The notes under the pieces are model-generated. The model had not been told where the DNA came from and did not search any database. It was given only the letters and a program-made list of their open reading frames with translations. A stretch of DNA of 64,000 bases from Hydractinia symbiolongicarpus (Eukaryota > Cnidaria > Hydrozoa > Anthoathecata > Hydractiniidae), in NCBI RefSeq assembly GCF_029227915.1, contig NC_079878.1:30593501-30657500 (forward strand), read 5' to 3'. Both the position numbers and the translations under genes were made by a program. Below, one piece after another: positions 34,370 to 49,332 of the stretch. Position 1 is the stretch's first letter; every line of letters begins with the position of its first letter.

Positions 34370-37300
34370 TTACTCCCTGGGTATTTTCTTTGTATACTTT
34401 TGACTATACGGGCCGAGTCCGGGATTAACGGGAAATCGCGGGTTTTCGTTTGCCGGCGATTAAACTTCTTTTATTCCGCGTCTTATCAAAAATGAAAACA
34501 TTTTTGAAAACTACAAGTCTCGTGCGTTTTAGTGGTGAAAAGATAATTTAAAAAATCGTTCTGAAAATGAGTTTACTCACAGGGTACTTTCTTTGTATAT
34601 ACTCGACTATACGGGCCGAGTCCGGGATTTACGGAAAGTTGCGGTTTTTCGTTTGCCGGCGATTAAACTTCTTATATTCAGCGTCTCATCAAAAATAAAA
34701 ACATTTTTGAAAACTACAAGTCTCATGCGTTTTAGTGGTGAAAAGATAATTTAAAAAATCGTTCTGGAAATGAGTTTACTCCCTGCATAATTTCTTTGTA
34801 TACTTTTGACTATACGGGACGAGTCCGGGATTAACGGGAAATCGCGGGTTTTCGTTTGCCGGCGATTAAACTTCTTTTATTCCGCGTCTCATCAAAAATG
34901 AAAACATTTTTAAAAACTACAAGTCTCGTGCGTTTTAGTGGTGAAAAGATAATTTAAAAAATCGTTCTGGAAATGAGTTTACTAACAGGGTACTTTCTTT
35001 GTATATACTCGACTATACGGGCCAAGCACGGCATTTACGGGAAATCGCGGGTTTTCGTTTGCCGGCGATTAAACTTCTTTCATTAAGCGTCTCATCAAAA
35101 ATGAAAACATTCCTGAAAACTACAAGTCTCATGCGTTTTAGTGGTGAAAAAATAATTTAAAAAATCGTTCGGGAAATGTGTTTACTCCCTGGGTATTTCC
35201 TTTGTATACTTTTGACTATACGGGCCGAGTCCGGGATTTACGGGAAATCGCGGGTTTTCGTTTGCCGGCGATTAAACTTCCTTTATTCCGCGTGTCATCA
35301 AAAATGAAAACATTTTTGAAAACTACAAGTCTCATGCGTTTTAGTGGTGAAAAGATAATATAAAAAATCGTTCTGGAAAGGAGTTTACTCACAGGGTACT
35401 TTCTTTGTATATACTCGACTATACGAGCCAAGCACGGGATTTACGGGAAATTGCGGGTTTTCGTTTGCCGGCGATTAAACATCTTTTATTCAGCGTCTCA
35501 TCAAAAATAAAAACTTTTTTGAAAACTACAAGTCTCATGCGTTTTAGTGGTGAAAAGATAATTTAAAAAATCGTTCTGAAAATGAGTTTACTCACAGGGT
35601 ACTTTCTTTGTATGTACTCGACTATACGGGCCAAGCACGGGATTTACGGGAAATCGCGGGTTTTTGTTTGCCGGCGATTAAACTTCTTATATTCAGCGTC
35701 TCATCAAAAATGAAAACATTTTTGAAAACTACAAGTCTCATGCGTTTTAGTGGTGAAAAAATAATTTAAAAAATCCTTCGGGAAATAAGTTTACTCACAG
35801 GGTACTTTCTTTGTATACATTCGACTATACGGGCCAAGCCCGGGATTTACGGGTAATCGCGGGTTTTCGTTTGCCGGCGACTAAACTTTTTTCATTAAGC
35901 GTCTCATCAAAAATTAAAACATTCCTGAAAACTACAAAATCAAAATCAAAAATGAAAACATTTTTGAAAACTACAAGTCTCATGCGTTTTAGTGGTGAAA
36001 AAATAATTTAAAAAATCGTTCGAGAAATGAGTTTACTCCCTGCGTATTTTCTTTGTATACTTTGGACTATACGGGCCGAGTCCGGGATTTACGGGAAATC
36101 GCGGGTTTTCGTTTGCCAGCGATTAAACATCTTTTAATCAGCGTCTCATCAAAAATGAAAACATTTTTGAAAACTACAAGTCTCATGCGTTTCAGTGGTG
36201 TAAAGATAATTTAAAAAATCGTTCTGGAAATGAGTTTACTCGCTGCGTATTTTCTTTGTATACTTTTGACTATACGGGCCGAGTCCGGGATTTACGGGAA
36301 ATCGCGGGTTTTCGTTTGCCAGCGATTAAACATCTTTTAATCAGCGTCTCATCAAAAATGAAAACATTTTTGAAAACTACAAGTCTCATGCGTTTCAGTG
36401 GTGTAAAGATAATTTAAAAAATCGTTCTGGAAATGAGTTTACTCGCTGCGTATTTTCTTTGTATACTTTTGACTATACGGGCCGAGTCCGGGATTTACGG
36501 GAAATCGCGGATTTTCGTTTGCCGGCGATTAAACATCTTTTATTCAGCGTCTCATCAAAAATGAAAACATTTTTGAAAACTACAAGTCTCATGCGTTTTT
36601 GTGGTGAAAAGTTAATTTAAAAAATCGTTCTGGAAATGAGTTTACTCCTTGCGTAATTTCTTTGTATACTTTTGACTATACGGGCCGAGTCCGGGATTAA
36701 CGGGAAATCGCCGGTTTTCGTTTGCCGGCGATTAAACTTCTTTTATTCCGCGTCTCATCAAAAATAAAAACATTTTTGAAAACTACAAGTCTCATGCGTT
36801 TTAGTGGTGAAAAGATAATATAAAAAATCGTTCTGGAAAGGAGTTTACTCACAGGGTACTTTCTTTGTATATACTCGACTGTACGAGCCAAGCACGGGAT
36901 TTACGGGAAATTGCGGGTTTTCGTTTGCCGGCGATTAAACATCTTTTATTCAGCGTCTCATCAAAAATAAAAACTTTTTTGAAAACTACAAGTCTCATGC
37001 GTTTTAGTGGTGAAAAGATAATTTAAAAAATCGTTCTGAAAATGAGTTTACTCACAGGGTACTTTCTTTGTATGTACTCGACTATACGGGCCAAGCACGG
37101 GATTTACGGGAAATCGCGGGTTTTTGTTTGCCGGCGATTAAACTTCTTATATTCAGCGTCTCATCAAAAATGAAAACATTTTTGAAAACTACAAGTCTCA
37201 TGCGTTTTAGTGGTGAAAAAATAATTTAAAAAATCCTTCGGGAAATGAGTTTACTCACAGGGTACTTTCTTTGTATACATTCGACTATACGGGCCAAGCC

Positions 37301-38480
37301 CGGGATTTACGGGTAATCGCGGGTTTTCGTTTGCCGGCGACTAAACTTTTTTCATTAAGCGTCTCATCAAAAATTAAAACATTCCTGAAAACTACAAAAT
37401 CAAAATCAAAAATGAAAACATTTTTGAAAACTACAAGTCTCATGCGTTTTAGTGGTGAAAAAATAATTTAAAAAATCGTTCGAGAAATGAGTTTACTCCC
37501 TGCGTATTTTCTTTGTATACTTTGGACTATACGGGCCGAGTCCGGGATTTACGGGAAATCGCGGGTTTTCGTTTTCCAGCGATTAAACATCTTTTAATCA
37601 GCGTCTCATCAAAAATGAAAACATTTTTGAAAACTACAAGTCTCATGCGTTTCAGTGGTGTAAAGATAATTTAAAAAATCGTTCTGGAAATGAGTTTACT
37701 CGCTGCGTATTTTCTTTGTATACTTTTGACTATACGGGCCGAGTCCGGGATTTACGGGAAATCGCGGGTTTTCGTTTGCCGGCAATTAAACATCTTTTAT
37801 TCAGCGTCTCATCAAAAATGAAAACATTTTTGAAAACTACAAGTCTCGTGCGTTTTAGTGGTGAAAAAATAATTTAAAAAATCGTTCTGGAAATGAGTTT
37901 ACTCACAGGGTACTTTCTTTGTATATACTTGACTATGCGGGCCAAGCACGGCATTTACGGGAAATCGCGGGTTTTCGTTTGCCGGCGATTAAACTTCTTT
38001 CATTAAGCGTCTCATCAAAAATGAAAACATTCCTGAAAACTAAAAGTCTCATGCGTTTTAGTGGTGAAAAAATAATTTAAAAAATCGTTCGGGAAATGTG
38101 TTTACTCCCTGGGTATTTCCTTTGTATACTTTTGACTATACCGGCCGAGTCCGGGATTTACGGGAAATCGCGGGTTTTCGTTTGCCGGCGATTAAACTTC
38201 TTTTATTCCGCGTCTCATCAAAAATGAAAACATTTTTGAAAACTACAAGTCTCATGCGTTTTAGTGGTGAAAAGATAATATAAAAAATCGTTCTGGAAAG
38301 GAGTTTACTCACAGGGTACTTTCTTTGTATATACTCGACTATACGAGCCAAGCACGGGATTTACGGGAAATTGCGGGTTTTCGTTTGCCGGCGATTAAAC
38401 ATCTTTTATTCAGCGTCTCATCAAAAAATGAAAACATTTTTGAAAACTACAAGTCTCATGCGTTTTAGTGGTGAAAAGGT
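34370..38480 (+). repeat. Return of first-family monomers
   Basis: Begins with a chimeric monomer that has the GTGTTTACTCCCTGGG start but the GATTAACGGG body. It carries GGAAAGTTGCGG, GGAAAGGAGTTT and AGCACGGC types typical of the first 26 kb, and insertions at 35938-35976 and 37398-37436. A 1,460-bp unit (seven monomers plus 39 bp) covers about 35308-36767 and repeats from 36768, shortened by one monomer. AAATTAAAACATTCC and GGCGACTAAAC are shared private variants. Confidence 0.85.
36078..36483 (+). repeat. Single-monomer tandem duplication
   Basis: The monomer with GCCAGCGATTAAAC, TTTTAATCAGCG and CGTTTCAGTGGTGTAAAG occurs twice in a row, starting at about 36078 (ending about 36280) and 36281. 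The parallel unit near 37.6 kb has only one, which accounts for its 203-bp shorter length. Confidence 0.8.
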
Positions 38481-41400
38481 AATTTAAAAAATCGTTCTGA
38501 AAATGAGTTTACTCACAGGGTACTTTCTTTGTATACATTCGACTATACGGGCCAAGCCGGGATTTACGGGAAATCGCGGGGTTTCGTTTGCCGGCGATTA
38601 AACTTCTTTCATTAAGCGTCTTATCAAAAATGAAAACATTCCTGAAAACTACAAGTCTCATGCGTTTTAGTGGTGAAAAAATAATTTAAAAAATCGTTCG
38701 GGACATGAGTTTACTCCCTGGGTACTTTCTTTGTATACTTTTGACTATACGAGCCGAGTCCGGGATTTACGGGAAATCGCGGGTTTTCGTTTGCCGGCGA
38801 TTAAACATCTTTTATTCAGCGTCTCATCAAAAATGAAAACATTTTTGAAAACTACAAGTCTCATGCGTTTTAGTGGTGAAAAGATAATTTAAAAAATCGT
38901 TCTGAAAATGAGTTTACTCCCTGCGTATTTTCTTTGTATACTTTTGACTATACGGGCCGAGTCCGGGATTAACGGGAAATCGCGGGTTTTCGTTTGCAGG
39001 CGATTAAACTTCTTTTATTCCGCGTCTCATCAAAAATGAAAACATTTTTGAAAACTACAAGTCTCGTGCGTTTTACTGGTGAAAAGATAATTTAAAAAAT
39101 CGTTCTGGAAATGAGTTTACTCATAGGGTACTTTCTCTGTATATACTCGACTATACAAGCACGGCATTTACGGGAAATCGCGGGTTTTCGTTTGCCGGCG
39201 ATTAAACTTCTTTCATTAAGCGTCTCATCAAAAATGAAAACATTCCTGAAAACTACCAGTCTCATGCGTTTTAGTGGTGAAAAAATAATTTAAAAAATCG
39301 TTCGGGAAATGTGTTTACTCCCTGGGTATTTTCTTTGTATACTTTTGACTATACGGGCCGAGTCCGGGATTTACGGGAAGTTGCGGGTTTTCGTTTGCCG
39401 GCGATTAAACTTCTTATATTCAGCGTCTCATCAAAAATAAAAACATTTTTGAAAACTACAAGTCTCATGCGTTTTAGTGGTGAAAAAATAATTTAAAAAA
39501 TCGTTCGGGAAATGAGTTTACTCACAGGGTACTTTCTTTGTATATACTCGACTATACGAGCCAAGCACGGGATTTACGGGAAATTGCGGGTTTTCGTTTG
39601 CCGGCGATTAAACATCTTTTATTCAGCGTCTCATCAAAAATGAAAACATTTTTGAAAACTACAAGTCTCATGCGTTTTAGTGGTGAAAAGATAATTTAAA
39701 AAATCGTTCTGAAAATGAGTTTACTCACAGGGTACTTTCTTTGTATGTACTCGACTATACGGGCCAAGCACGGGATTTACGGGAAATCGCGGGTTTTTGT
39801 TTGCCGGCGATTAAACTTCTTATATTCAGCGTCTCATCAAAAATGAAAACATTTTTGAAAACTACAAGTCTCATGCGTTTTAGTGGTGAAAAAAAATATT
39901 TAAAAAATCGTTCGGGAAATGAGTTTACTCACAGGGTACTTTCTTTGTATACATTCGACTATACGGGCCAAGCCCGGGATTTACGGGAAATCGCGGGTTT
40001 TCGTTTGCCGGCGATTAAACTTCTTTCATTAAGCGTCTCATCAAAAATGAAAACATTCCTGAAAACTACAAGTCTCATGCGTTTTAGTGGTGAAAAAATC
40101 ATTTAAAAAATCGTTCGGGACATGAGTTTACTCCCTGGGTACTTTCTTTGTATACTTTTGACTATACGAGCCGAGCCCCGGATTTACGGGAAATCGCGGG
40201 TTTTCGTTTGCCGGCGATTAAACATCTTTTATTCAGCGTCTCATCAAAAATGAAAACATTTTTGAAAACTACAAGTCTCATGCGTTTTAGTGGTGAAAAA
40301 ATAATTTAAAAAATCGTTCGGGACATGAGTTTACTCCCTGGGTACTTTCTTTGTATACTTTTGACTATACGAGCCGAGCCCCGGATTTACGGGAAATCGC
40401 GGGTTTTCGTTTGCCGGCGATTAAACATCTTTTATTCAGCGTCTCATCAAAAATGAAAACATTTTTGAAAACTACAAGTCTCATGCGTTTTAGTGGTGAA
40501 AAGATAATTTAAAAAATCGTTCTGAAAATGAGTTTACTCACTGCGTATTTTCTTTGTATACTTTTGACTATACGGGCCGAGGCCGGGATTAACGGGAAAT
40601 CGCGGGTTTTCGTTTGCCGGCGATTAAACTTCTTTTATTCCGCGTCTCATCAAAAATGAAAACATTTTTGAAAACTACAAGTCTCGTGCGTTTTATTGGT
40701 GAAAAGATAATTTAAAAATGCGTTCTGGAAATGAGTTTACTCATAGGGTACTTTCTCTGTATATACTCGACTATACAAGCACGGCATTTACCGGAAATCG
40801 CGGGTTTTCGTTTGCCGGCGATTAAACATCTTTTATTCAGCGTCTCATCAAAAATGAAAACATTTTTGAAAACTACAAGTCTCATGCGTTTTAGTGGTGA
40901 AAAGATAATTTAAAAAATCGTTCTGAAAATGAGTTTACTTACAGGGTACTTTCTTTGTATGTACTCGACTATACGGGCCAAGCACGGGATTTACGGGAAA
41001 TCGCGGGTTTTTGTTTGCCGGCGATTAAACTTCTTATATTCAGCGTCTCATCAAAAATGAAAACATTTTTGAAAACTACAATTCTCATGCGTTTTAGTGG
41101 TGAAAAAATAATTTAAAAAATCGTTCGGGAAATGAGTTTACTCACAGGGTACTTTCTTTGTATACATTCGACTATACGGGCCAAGCCCGGGATTTACGGG
41201 AAATCGCGGGTTTTCGTTTGCCGGCGATTAAACTTCTTTCATTAAGCGTCTCATCAAAAATGAAAACATTCCTGAAAACTACAAGTCTCATGCGTTTTAG
41301 TGGTGAAAAAATAATTTAAAAAATCGTTCGGGACATGAGTTTACTCCCTGGGTACTTTCTTTGTATACTTTTGACTATACGAGCCGAGTCCGGGATTTAC

Positions 41401-44400
41401 GGGAAATCGCGGGTTTTCGTTTGCCGGCTATTAAACATCTTTTATTCAGCGTCTCATCAAAAATGAAAACTTTTTTGAAAACTACAAGTCTCATGCGTTT
41501 TAGTGGTGAAAAAATAATTTAAAAAATCGTTCGGGACATGAGTTTACTCCCTGGGTACTTTCTTTGTATACTTTTGACTATACGAGCCGAGTCCGGGATT
41601 TACGGGAAATTGCGGGTTTTCGTTTGCCGGCGATTAAACATCTTTTATTCAGCGTCTCATCAAAAATGAAAACATTTTTGAAAACTACAAGTCTCATGCG
41701 TTTTAGTGGTGAAAAGATAATTTAAAAAATCGTTCTGAAAATGAGTTTACTCACAGGGTACTTTCTTTGTATGTACTCGACTATACGGGCCTAGCACGGG
41801 ATTTACGGGAAATCGCGGGTTTTTGTTTGCCGGCGATTAAACTTCTTATATTTAGCGTCTCATCAAAAATGAAAACATTTTTGAAAACTACAAGTCTCAT
41901 GCGTTTTAGTGGTGAAAAAATAATTTAAAAAATCGTTCGGGAAATGTGTTTACTCCCTGGGTATTTCCTTTGTATACTTTTGACTATACGGGCCGAGTCC
42001 GGGATTTACGGGAAATCGCGGGTTTTCGTTTGCCGGCGATTAAACTTCTTTTATTCCGGGTCTCATCAAAAATGAAAACATTTTTGAAAACTACAAGTCT
42101 CATGCGTTTTAGTGGTGAAAAGATAATATAAAAAATCTTTCTGGAAAGGAGTTTACTCACAGGGTACTTTCTTTGTATATACTCGACTATACGAGCCAAG
42201 CACGGGATTTACGGGACATTGCGGGTTTTCGTTTGCCGGCGATTAAACATCTTTTATTCAGCGTCTCATCAAAAATGAAAACATTTTTGAAAACTACAAG
42301 TCTCATGCGTTTTAGTGGTGAAAAGATAATTTAAAAAATCGTTCTGAAAATGAGTTTACTCACAGGGTACTTTCTTTGTATGTACTCGACTATACGGGCC
42401 AAGCACGGGATTTACGGGAAATCGCGGGTTTTTGTTTGCCGGCGATTAAACTTCTTATATTCAGCGTCTCATCAAAAATGAAAACATTTTTGAAAACTAC
42501 AAGTCTCATGCGTTTTAGTGGTGAAAAGATAATATAAAAAATCGTTCTGGAAAGGAGTTTACTCACAGGGTACTTTCTTTGTAAATACTCGACTATACGA
42601 GCCAAGCACGGGATTTACGGGAAATTGCGGGTTTTCGTTTGCCGGCGATTAAACATCTTTTATTCAGCGTCTCATCAAAAATGAAAACATTTTTGAAAAC
42701 TACAAGTCTCATGCGTTTTAGTGGTGAAAAAAATAATTTAAAAAATCGTTCGGGAAATGAGTTTACCCACAGGGTACTTTCTTTGTATACATTCGACTAT
42801 ACGGGCCAAGCCGGGATTTACGGGAAATCGCGGGGTTTCGTTTGCCGGCGATTAAACTTCTTTCATTAAGCGTCTTATCAAAAATGAAAACATTCCTGAA
42901 AACTACAAGTCTCATGCGTTTTAGTGGTGAAAAAATAATTTAAAAAATCGTTCGGGACATGAGTTTACTCCCTGGGTACTTTCTTTGTATACTTTTGACT
43001 ATACGAGCCGAGTCCGGGATTTACGGGAAATCGCGGGTTTTCGTTTGCCGGCGATTAAACATCTTTTATTCAGCGTCTCATCAAAAATGAAAACATTTTT
43101 AAAAACTACAAGTCTCATGCGTTTTAGTGGTGAAAAGATAATTTAAAAAATCGTTCTGAAAATGAGTTTACTCCCTGCGTATTTTCTTTGTATACTTTTA
43201 ACTACACGGGCCGAGTCCGGGATTAACGGGAAATCGCGGGTTTTCGTTTGCCGGCGATTAAACTTCTTTTATTCCGCGTCTCATTAAAAATGAAAACATT
43301 TTTGAAAACTACAAGTCTCGTGCGTTTTACTGGTGAAAAGATAATTTAAAAAATCGTTCTGGAAATGAGTTTACTCATAGGGTACTTTCTCTGTATATAC
43401 TCGACTATACAAGCACGGCATTTACGGGAAATCGCGGGTTTTCGTTTGCCGGCGATTAAACTTCTTATATTCAGCGTCTCATCAAAAATAAAAACATTTT
43501 TGAAAACTACAAGTCTCATGCGTTTTAGTGGTGAAAAAATAATTTAAAAAATCGTTCGGGAAATGAGTTTCCTCACAGGGTACTTTCTTTGTATATACTC
43601 GACTATACGAGCCAAGCACGGGATTTACGGGAAATTGCGGGTTTTCGTTTGCCGGAGATTAAACTTCTTTCATTAAGCGTCTCATCAAAAATGAAAACAT
43701 TCCTGAAAACTACAAGTCTCATGCGTTTTAGTGGTGAAAAAATAATTTAAAAAATCGTTCGGGACATGAGTTTAATCCCTGGGTACTTTCTTTGTATACT
43801 TTTGACTATACGAGCCGAGTCCGGGATTTACGGGAAATCGCGGGTTTTTGTTTGCCGGCGATTAAACTTCTTATATTCAGCGTCTCATCAAAAATGAAAA
43901 CATTTTTGAAAACTACAAGTCTCATGCGTTTTAGTGGTGAAAAGATAATTTAAAAAATCGTTCTGAAAATGAGTTTACTCACTGGGTACTTTCTTTGTAT
44001 GTACTCGACCATACGGGCCAAGCCGGGATTTACGGGAAATCGCGGGTTTTTGTTTGCCGGCGATTAAACTTCTTATATTCAGCGTCTCATCAAAAATGAA
44101 AATATTTTTGAAAACTACAAGTCTCATGCGTTTTAGTGGTGAAAAAAAAAATTTAAAAAATCGTTCGGGAAATGAGTTTACTCACAGGGTACTTTCTTTG
44201 TATACATTCGACTATACGGGCCAAGCCCGGGATTTACGGGAAATCGCGGGTTTTCGTTTGCCGGCGATTAAACTTCTTTCATTAAGCGTCTCATCAAAAA
44301 TGAAAACATTCCTGAAAACTACAAGTCTCATGCGTTTTAGTGGTGAAAAGATAATTTAAAAAATCGTTCTGAAAATGAGTTTACTCCCTGCGTATTTTCT

Positions 44401-44751
44401 TTGTATACTTTTGACTATACGGGCCGAGTCCGGGATTAACGGGAAATCGCGGGTTTTCGTTTGCCGGCGATTAAACTTGTTTCATTAAGCGTCTCATCAA
44501 AAATGAAAACATTTTTGAAAACTACAAGTCTCGTGCGTTTTATTGGTGAAAAGATAATTTAAAAAATCGTTCTGGAAATGAGTTTACTCATAGGGTACTT
44601 TCTCTGTATATACACGACTATACAAGCACGGCATTTTCGGGAAATCCTGGGTTTTCGTTTGCCGGCGATTAAACTTCTTTCATTAAGCGTCTCATCAAAA
44701 ATGAAAACATTCCTGAAAACTACCAGTCTCATGCGTTTTAGTGGTGAAAAA

Positions 44752-45963
44752 ATAATTTAAAAAATCGTTCGGGAAATGAGTTTACTCACAGGGTACTTTC
44801 TTTGTATACATTCGACTATACGGGCCAAGCCGGGATTTACGGGAAATCGCGGGGTTTCGTTTGCCGGCGATTAAACTTCTTTCATTAAGCGTCTTATCAA
44901 AAATGAAAACATTCCTGAAAACTACAAGTCTCATGCGTTTTAGTGGTGAAAAAATAATTTAAAAAATCGTTCGGGACATGAGTTTACTCCCTGGGTACTT
45001 TCTTTGTATACTTTTGACAATACGAGCCGAGTCCGGGATTTACGGGAAATCGCGGGTTTTCGTTTGCCGGCGATTAAACATCTTTTATTCAGCGTCTCAT
45101 CAAAAATGAAAACATTTTTAAAAACTACAAGTCTCATGCGTTTTAGTGGTTAAAAGATAATTTAAAAAATCGTTCTGAAAATGAGTTTACTCCTTGCGTA
45201 TTTTCTTTGTATACTTTTGACTATACGGGCCGAGTCCGGGATTAACGGGAAATCGCGGGTTTTCGTTTGCCGGCGATTAAACTTCTTTTATTCCGCGTCT
45301 CATCAAAAATGAAAACACTTTTGAAAACTACAAGTCTCGTGCGTTTTACTGGTGAAAAGATAATTTAAAAAATCGTTCTGGAAATGAGTTTACTCATAGG
45401 GTACTTTCTCTGTATATACTCGACTATACAAGCACGGCATTTACGGGAAATCGCGGGTTTTCGTTTGCCGGCGATTAAACTTCTTATATTCAGCGTCTCA
45501 TCAAAAATAAAAACATTTTTGAAAACTACAAGTCTCATGCGTTTTAGTGGTGAAAAAATAATTTAAAAAATCGTTCGGGAAATGAGTTTACTCACAGGGT
45601 ACTTTCTTTGTATATACTCGACTATACGAGCCAAGCACGGGTTTTACGGGAAATTGCGGGTTTTCGTTTGCCGGCGATTAAACTTCTTTCATTAAGCGTC
45701 TCATCAAAAATGAAAACATTCCTGAAAACTACAAGTCTCATGCGTTTTAGTGGTGAAAAAATAATTTAAAAAATCGTTCGGGACATGAGTTTAATCCCTG
45801 GGTACTTTCTTTGTATACTTTTGACTATACGAGCCGAGTCCGGGATTTACGGGAAATCGCGGGTTTTTGTTTGCCGGCGATTAAACTTCTTATATTCAGC
45901 GTCTCATCAAAAATGAAAACATTTTTGAAAACTACAAGTCTCATGCGTTTTAGTGGTGAAAAG
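44752..45963 (+). repeat. 1,212-bp tandem duplication, copy 1
   Basis: Six monomers repeat immediately at 45964-47175. Shared private variants include GACAATACGAGCC near 45016, TTTTTAAAAACTAC near 45116, GTGGTTAAAAGAT near 45146, AAAACACTTTTG near 45313 and GCACGGGTTTTACGG near 45635. I saw no difference between the copies. Confidence 0.88.
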
Positions 45964-47175
45964 ATAATTTAAAAAATCGTTCGGGAAATGAGTTTACTCA
46001 CAGGGTACTTTCTTTGTATACATTCGACTATACGGGCCAAGCCGGGATTTACGGGAAATCGCGGGGTTTCGTTTGCCGGCGATTAAACTTCTTTCATTAA
46101 GCGTCTTATCAAAAATGAAAACATTCCTGAAAACTACAAGTCTCATGCGTTTTAGTGGTGAAAAAATAATTTAAAAAATCGTTCGGGACATGAGTTTACT
46201 CCCTGGGTACTTTCTTTGTATACTTTTGACAATACGAGCCGAGTCCGGGATTTACGGGAAATCGCGGGTTTTCGTTTGCCGGCGATTAAACATCTTTTAT
46301 TCAGCGTCTCATCAAAAATGAAAACATTTTTAAAAACTACAAGTCTCATGCGTTTTAGTGGTTAAAAGATAATTTAAAAAATCGTTCTGAAAATGAGTTT
46401 ACTCCTTGCGTATTTTCTTTGTATACTTTTGACTATACGGGCCGAGTCCGGGATTAACGGGAAATCGCGGGTTTTCGTTTGCCGGCGATTAAACTTCTTT
46501 TATTCCGCGTCTCATCAAAAATGAAAACACTTTTGAAAACTACAAGTCTCGTGCGTTTTACTGGTGAAAAGATAATTTAAAAAATCGTTCTGGAAATGAG
46601 TTTACTCATAGGGTACTTTCTCTGTATATACTCGACTATACAAGCACGGCATTTACGGGAAATCGCGGGTTTTCGTTTGCCGGCGATTAAACTTCTTATA
46701 TTCAGCGTCTCATCAAAAATAAAAACATTTTTGAAAACTACAAGTCTCATGCGTTTTAGTGGTGAAAAAATAATTTAAAAAATCGTTCGGGAAATGAGTT
46801 TACTCACAGGGTACTTTCTTTGTATATACTCGACTATACGAGCCAAGCACGGGTTTTACGGGAAATTGCGGGTTTTCGTTTGCCGGCGATTAAACTTCTT
46901 TCATTAAGCGTCTCATCAAAAATGAAAACATTCCTGAAAACTACAAGTCTCATGCGTTTTAGTGGTGAAAAAATAATTTAAAAAATCGTTCGGGACATGA
47001 GTTTAATCCCTGGGTACTTTCTTTGTATACTTTTGACTATACGAGCCGAGTCCGGGATTTACGGGAAATCGCGGGTTTTTGTTTGCCGGCGATTAAACTT
47101 CTTATATTCAGCGTCTCATCAAAAATGAAAACATTTTTGAAAACTACAAGTCTCATGCGTTTTAGTGGTGAAAAG
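45964..47175 (+). repeat. 1,212-bp tandem duplication, copy 2
   Basis: Second copy of the six-monomer unit. Similarity continues about 55 bp further, until the TATACATTCG and TATATACTCG forms part near 47230. Confidence 0.88.
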
Positions 47176-49332
47176 ATAATTTAAAAAATCGTTCGGGAAA
47201 TGAGTTTACTCACAGGGTACTTTCTTTGTATATACTCGACTATACGAGCCAAGCACGGGATTTACGGGAAATTGCGGGTTTTCGTTTGCCGGCGATTAAA
47301 CATCTTTTATTCAGCGTCTCATCAAAAATGAAAACATTTTTGAAAACTACAAGTCTCATGCGTTTTAGTGGTGAAAAAATAATTTAAAAAATCGTTCGTG
47401 AAATGAGTTTACTCACAGGGTACTTTCTTTGTATACATTCGACTATACGGGCCAAGCCCGGGATTTACGGGAAATCGCGGGTTTTCGTTTGACGGCGATT
47501 AAACTTCTTTCATTAAGCGTCTCATCAAAAATGAAAACATTCCTGAAAACTACAAGTCTCATGCGTTTTAGTGGTGAAAAAATAATTTAAAAAATCGTTC
47601 GGGACATGAGTTTACTCCCTGGGTACTTTCTTTGTATACTTTTGACTATACGAGCCGAGTCCGGGATTTACGGGAAATCGCGGGTTTTCGTTTGCCGGCG
47701 ATTAAACATCTTTTATTCAGCGTCTCATCAAAAATGAAAACATTTTTGAAAACTACAAGTCTCATGCGTTTTAGTGGTGAAAAGATAATTTAAAAAATCG
47801 TTCTGAAAATGAGTTTACTCCCTGCGTATTTTCTTTGTATACTTTTGACTATACGGGCCGAGTCCGGGATTAACGGGAAATCGCGGGTTTTCGTTTGCCG
47901 GCGATTAAACTTCTTTTATTCCGCGTCTCATCAAAAATGAAACCATTTTTGAAAACTACAAGTCTCGTGCGTTTTATTGGTGAAAAGATAATTTAAAAAA
48001 TCGTTCTGGAAATGAGTTTACTCATAGGGTACTTTCTCTGTATATACACGACTATACAAGCACGGCATTTACGGGAAATCCCGGGTTTTCGTTTGCCGGC
48101 GATTAAACTTCTTTCATTAAGCGTCTCATCAAAAATGAAAACATTCCTGAAAACTACCAGTCTCATGCGTTTTAGTGGTGAAAAAATAATTTAAAAAATC
48201 GTTCGGGAAATGTGTTTACTCCCTGGGTATTTTCTTTGTATACTTTTGACTATACGGGCCGAGTCTGGGATTTACGGGAAGTTGCGGGTTTTCGTTTGCC
48301 GGCAATTAAACTTCTTATATTCAGCGTCTCATCAAAAATAAAAACATTTTTGAAAACTACAAGTCTCATGCGTTTTAGTGGTGAAAAAATAATTTAAAAA
48401 ATCGTTCGGGAAATGAGTTTACTCACAGGGTACTTTCTTTGTATATACTCGACTATACGAGCCACGCACGGGATTTACGGGAAATTGCGGGTTTTCGTTT
48501 GCCGGCGATTAAACATCTTTTATTCAGCGTCTCATCAAAAATGAAAACATTTTTGAAAACTACAAGTCTCATGCGTTTTAGTGGTGAAAAGATAATTTAA
48601 AAAATCGTTCTGAAAATGAGTTTACTCACAGGGTACTTTCTTTCTATGTACTCGACTATACGGGCCAAGCACGGGATTTACGGGAAATCGCGGGTTTTTG
48701 TTTGCCGGCGATTAAACTTCTTATATTCAGCGTCTCGTCAAAAATGAAAACATTTTTGAAAACTACAAGTCTCATGCGTTTTAGTGGTGAAAAAATAATT
48801 TAAAAAATCGTTCGGGAAATGAGTTTACTCACAGGGTACTTTCTTTGTATACATTCGACTATACGGGCCAAGCCCGGGATTTCCGGAAATCGCGGGTTTT
48901 CGTTTGCCGGCGATTAAACTTCTTTCATTAAGCGTCTCATCAAAAATGAAAACATTCCTGAAAACTACAAGTCTCATGCGTTTTAGTGGTGAAAAAATAA
49001 TTTAAAAAATCGTTCGGGACATGAGTTTACTCCCTGGGTACTTTCTTTGTATACTTTTGACTATACGAGCCGAGACCGGGATTTACGGGAAATCGCGGGT
49101 TTTCGTTTGCCGGCGATTAAACATCTTTTATACAGCGTCTCATCAAAAATGAAAACATTTTTGAAAACTACAAGTCTCATGCGTTTTAGTGGTGAAAAGA
49201 TAATTTAAAAAATCGTTCTGAAAATGAGTTTACTCACAGGGTACTTTCTTTGTATGTACTCGACTATACGGGCCAAGCACGGGATTTACGGGAAATCGCG
49301 GGTTTTTGTTTGCCGGCGATTAAACCTCTTAT

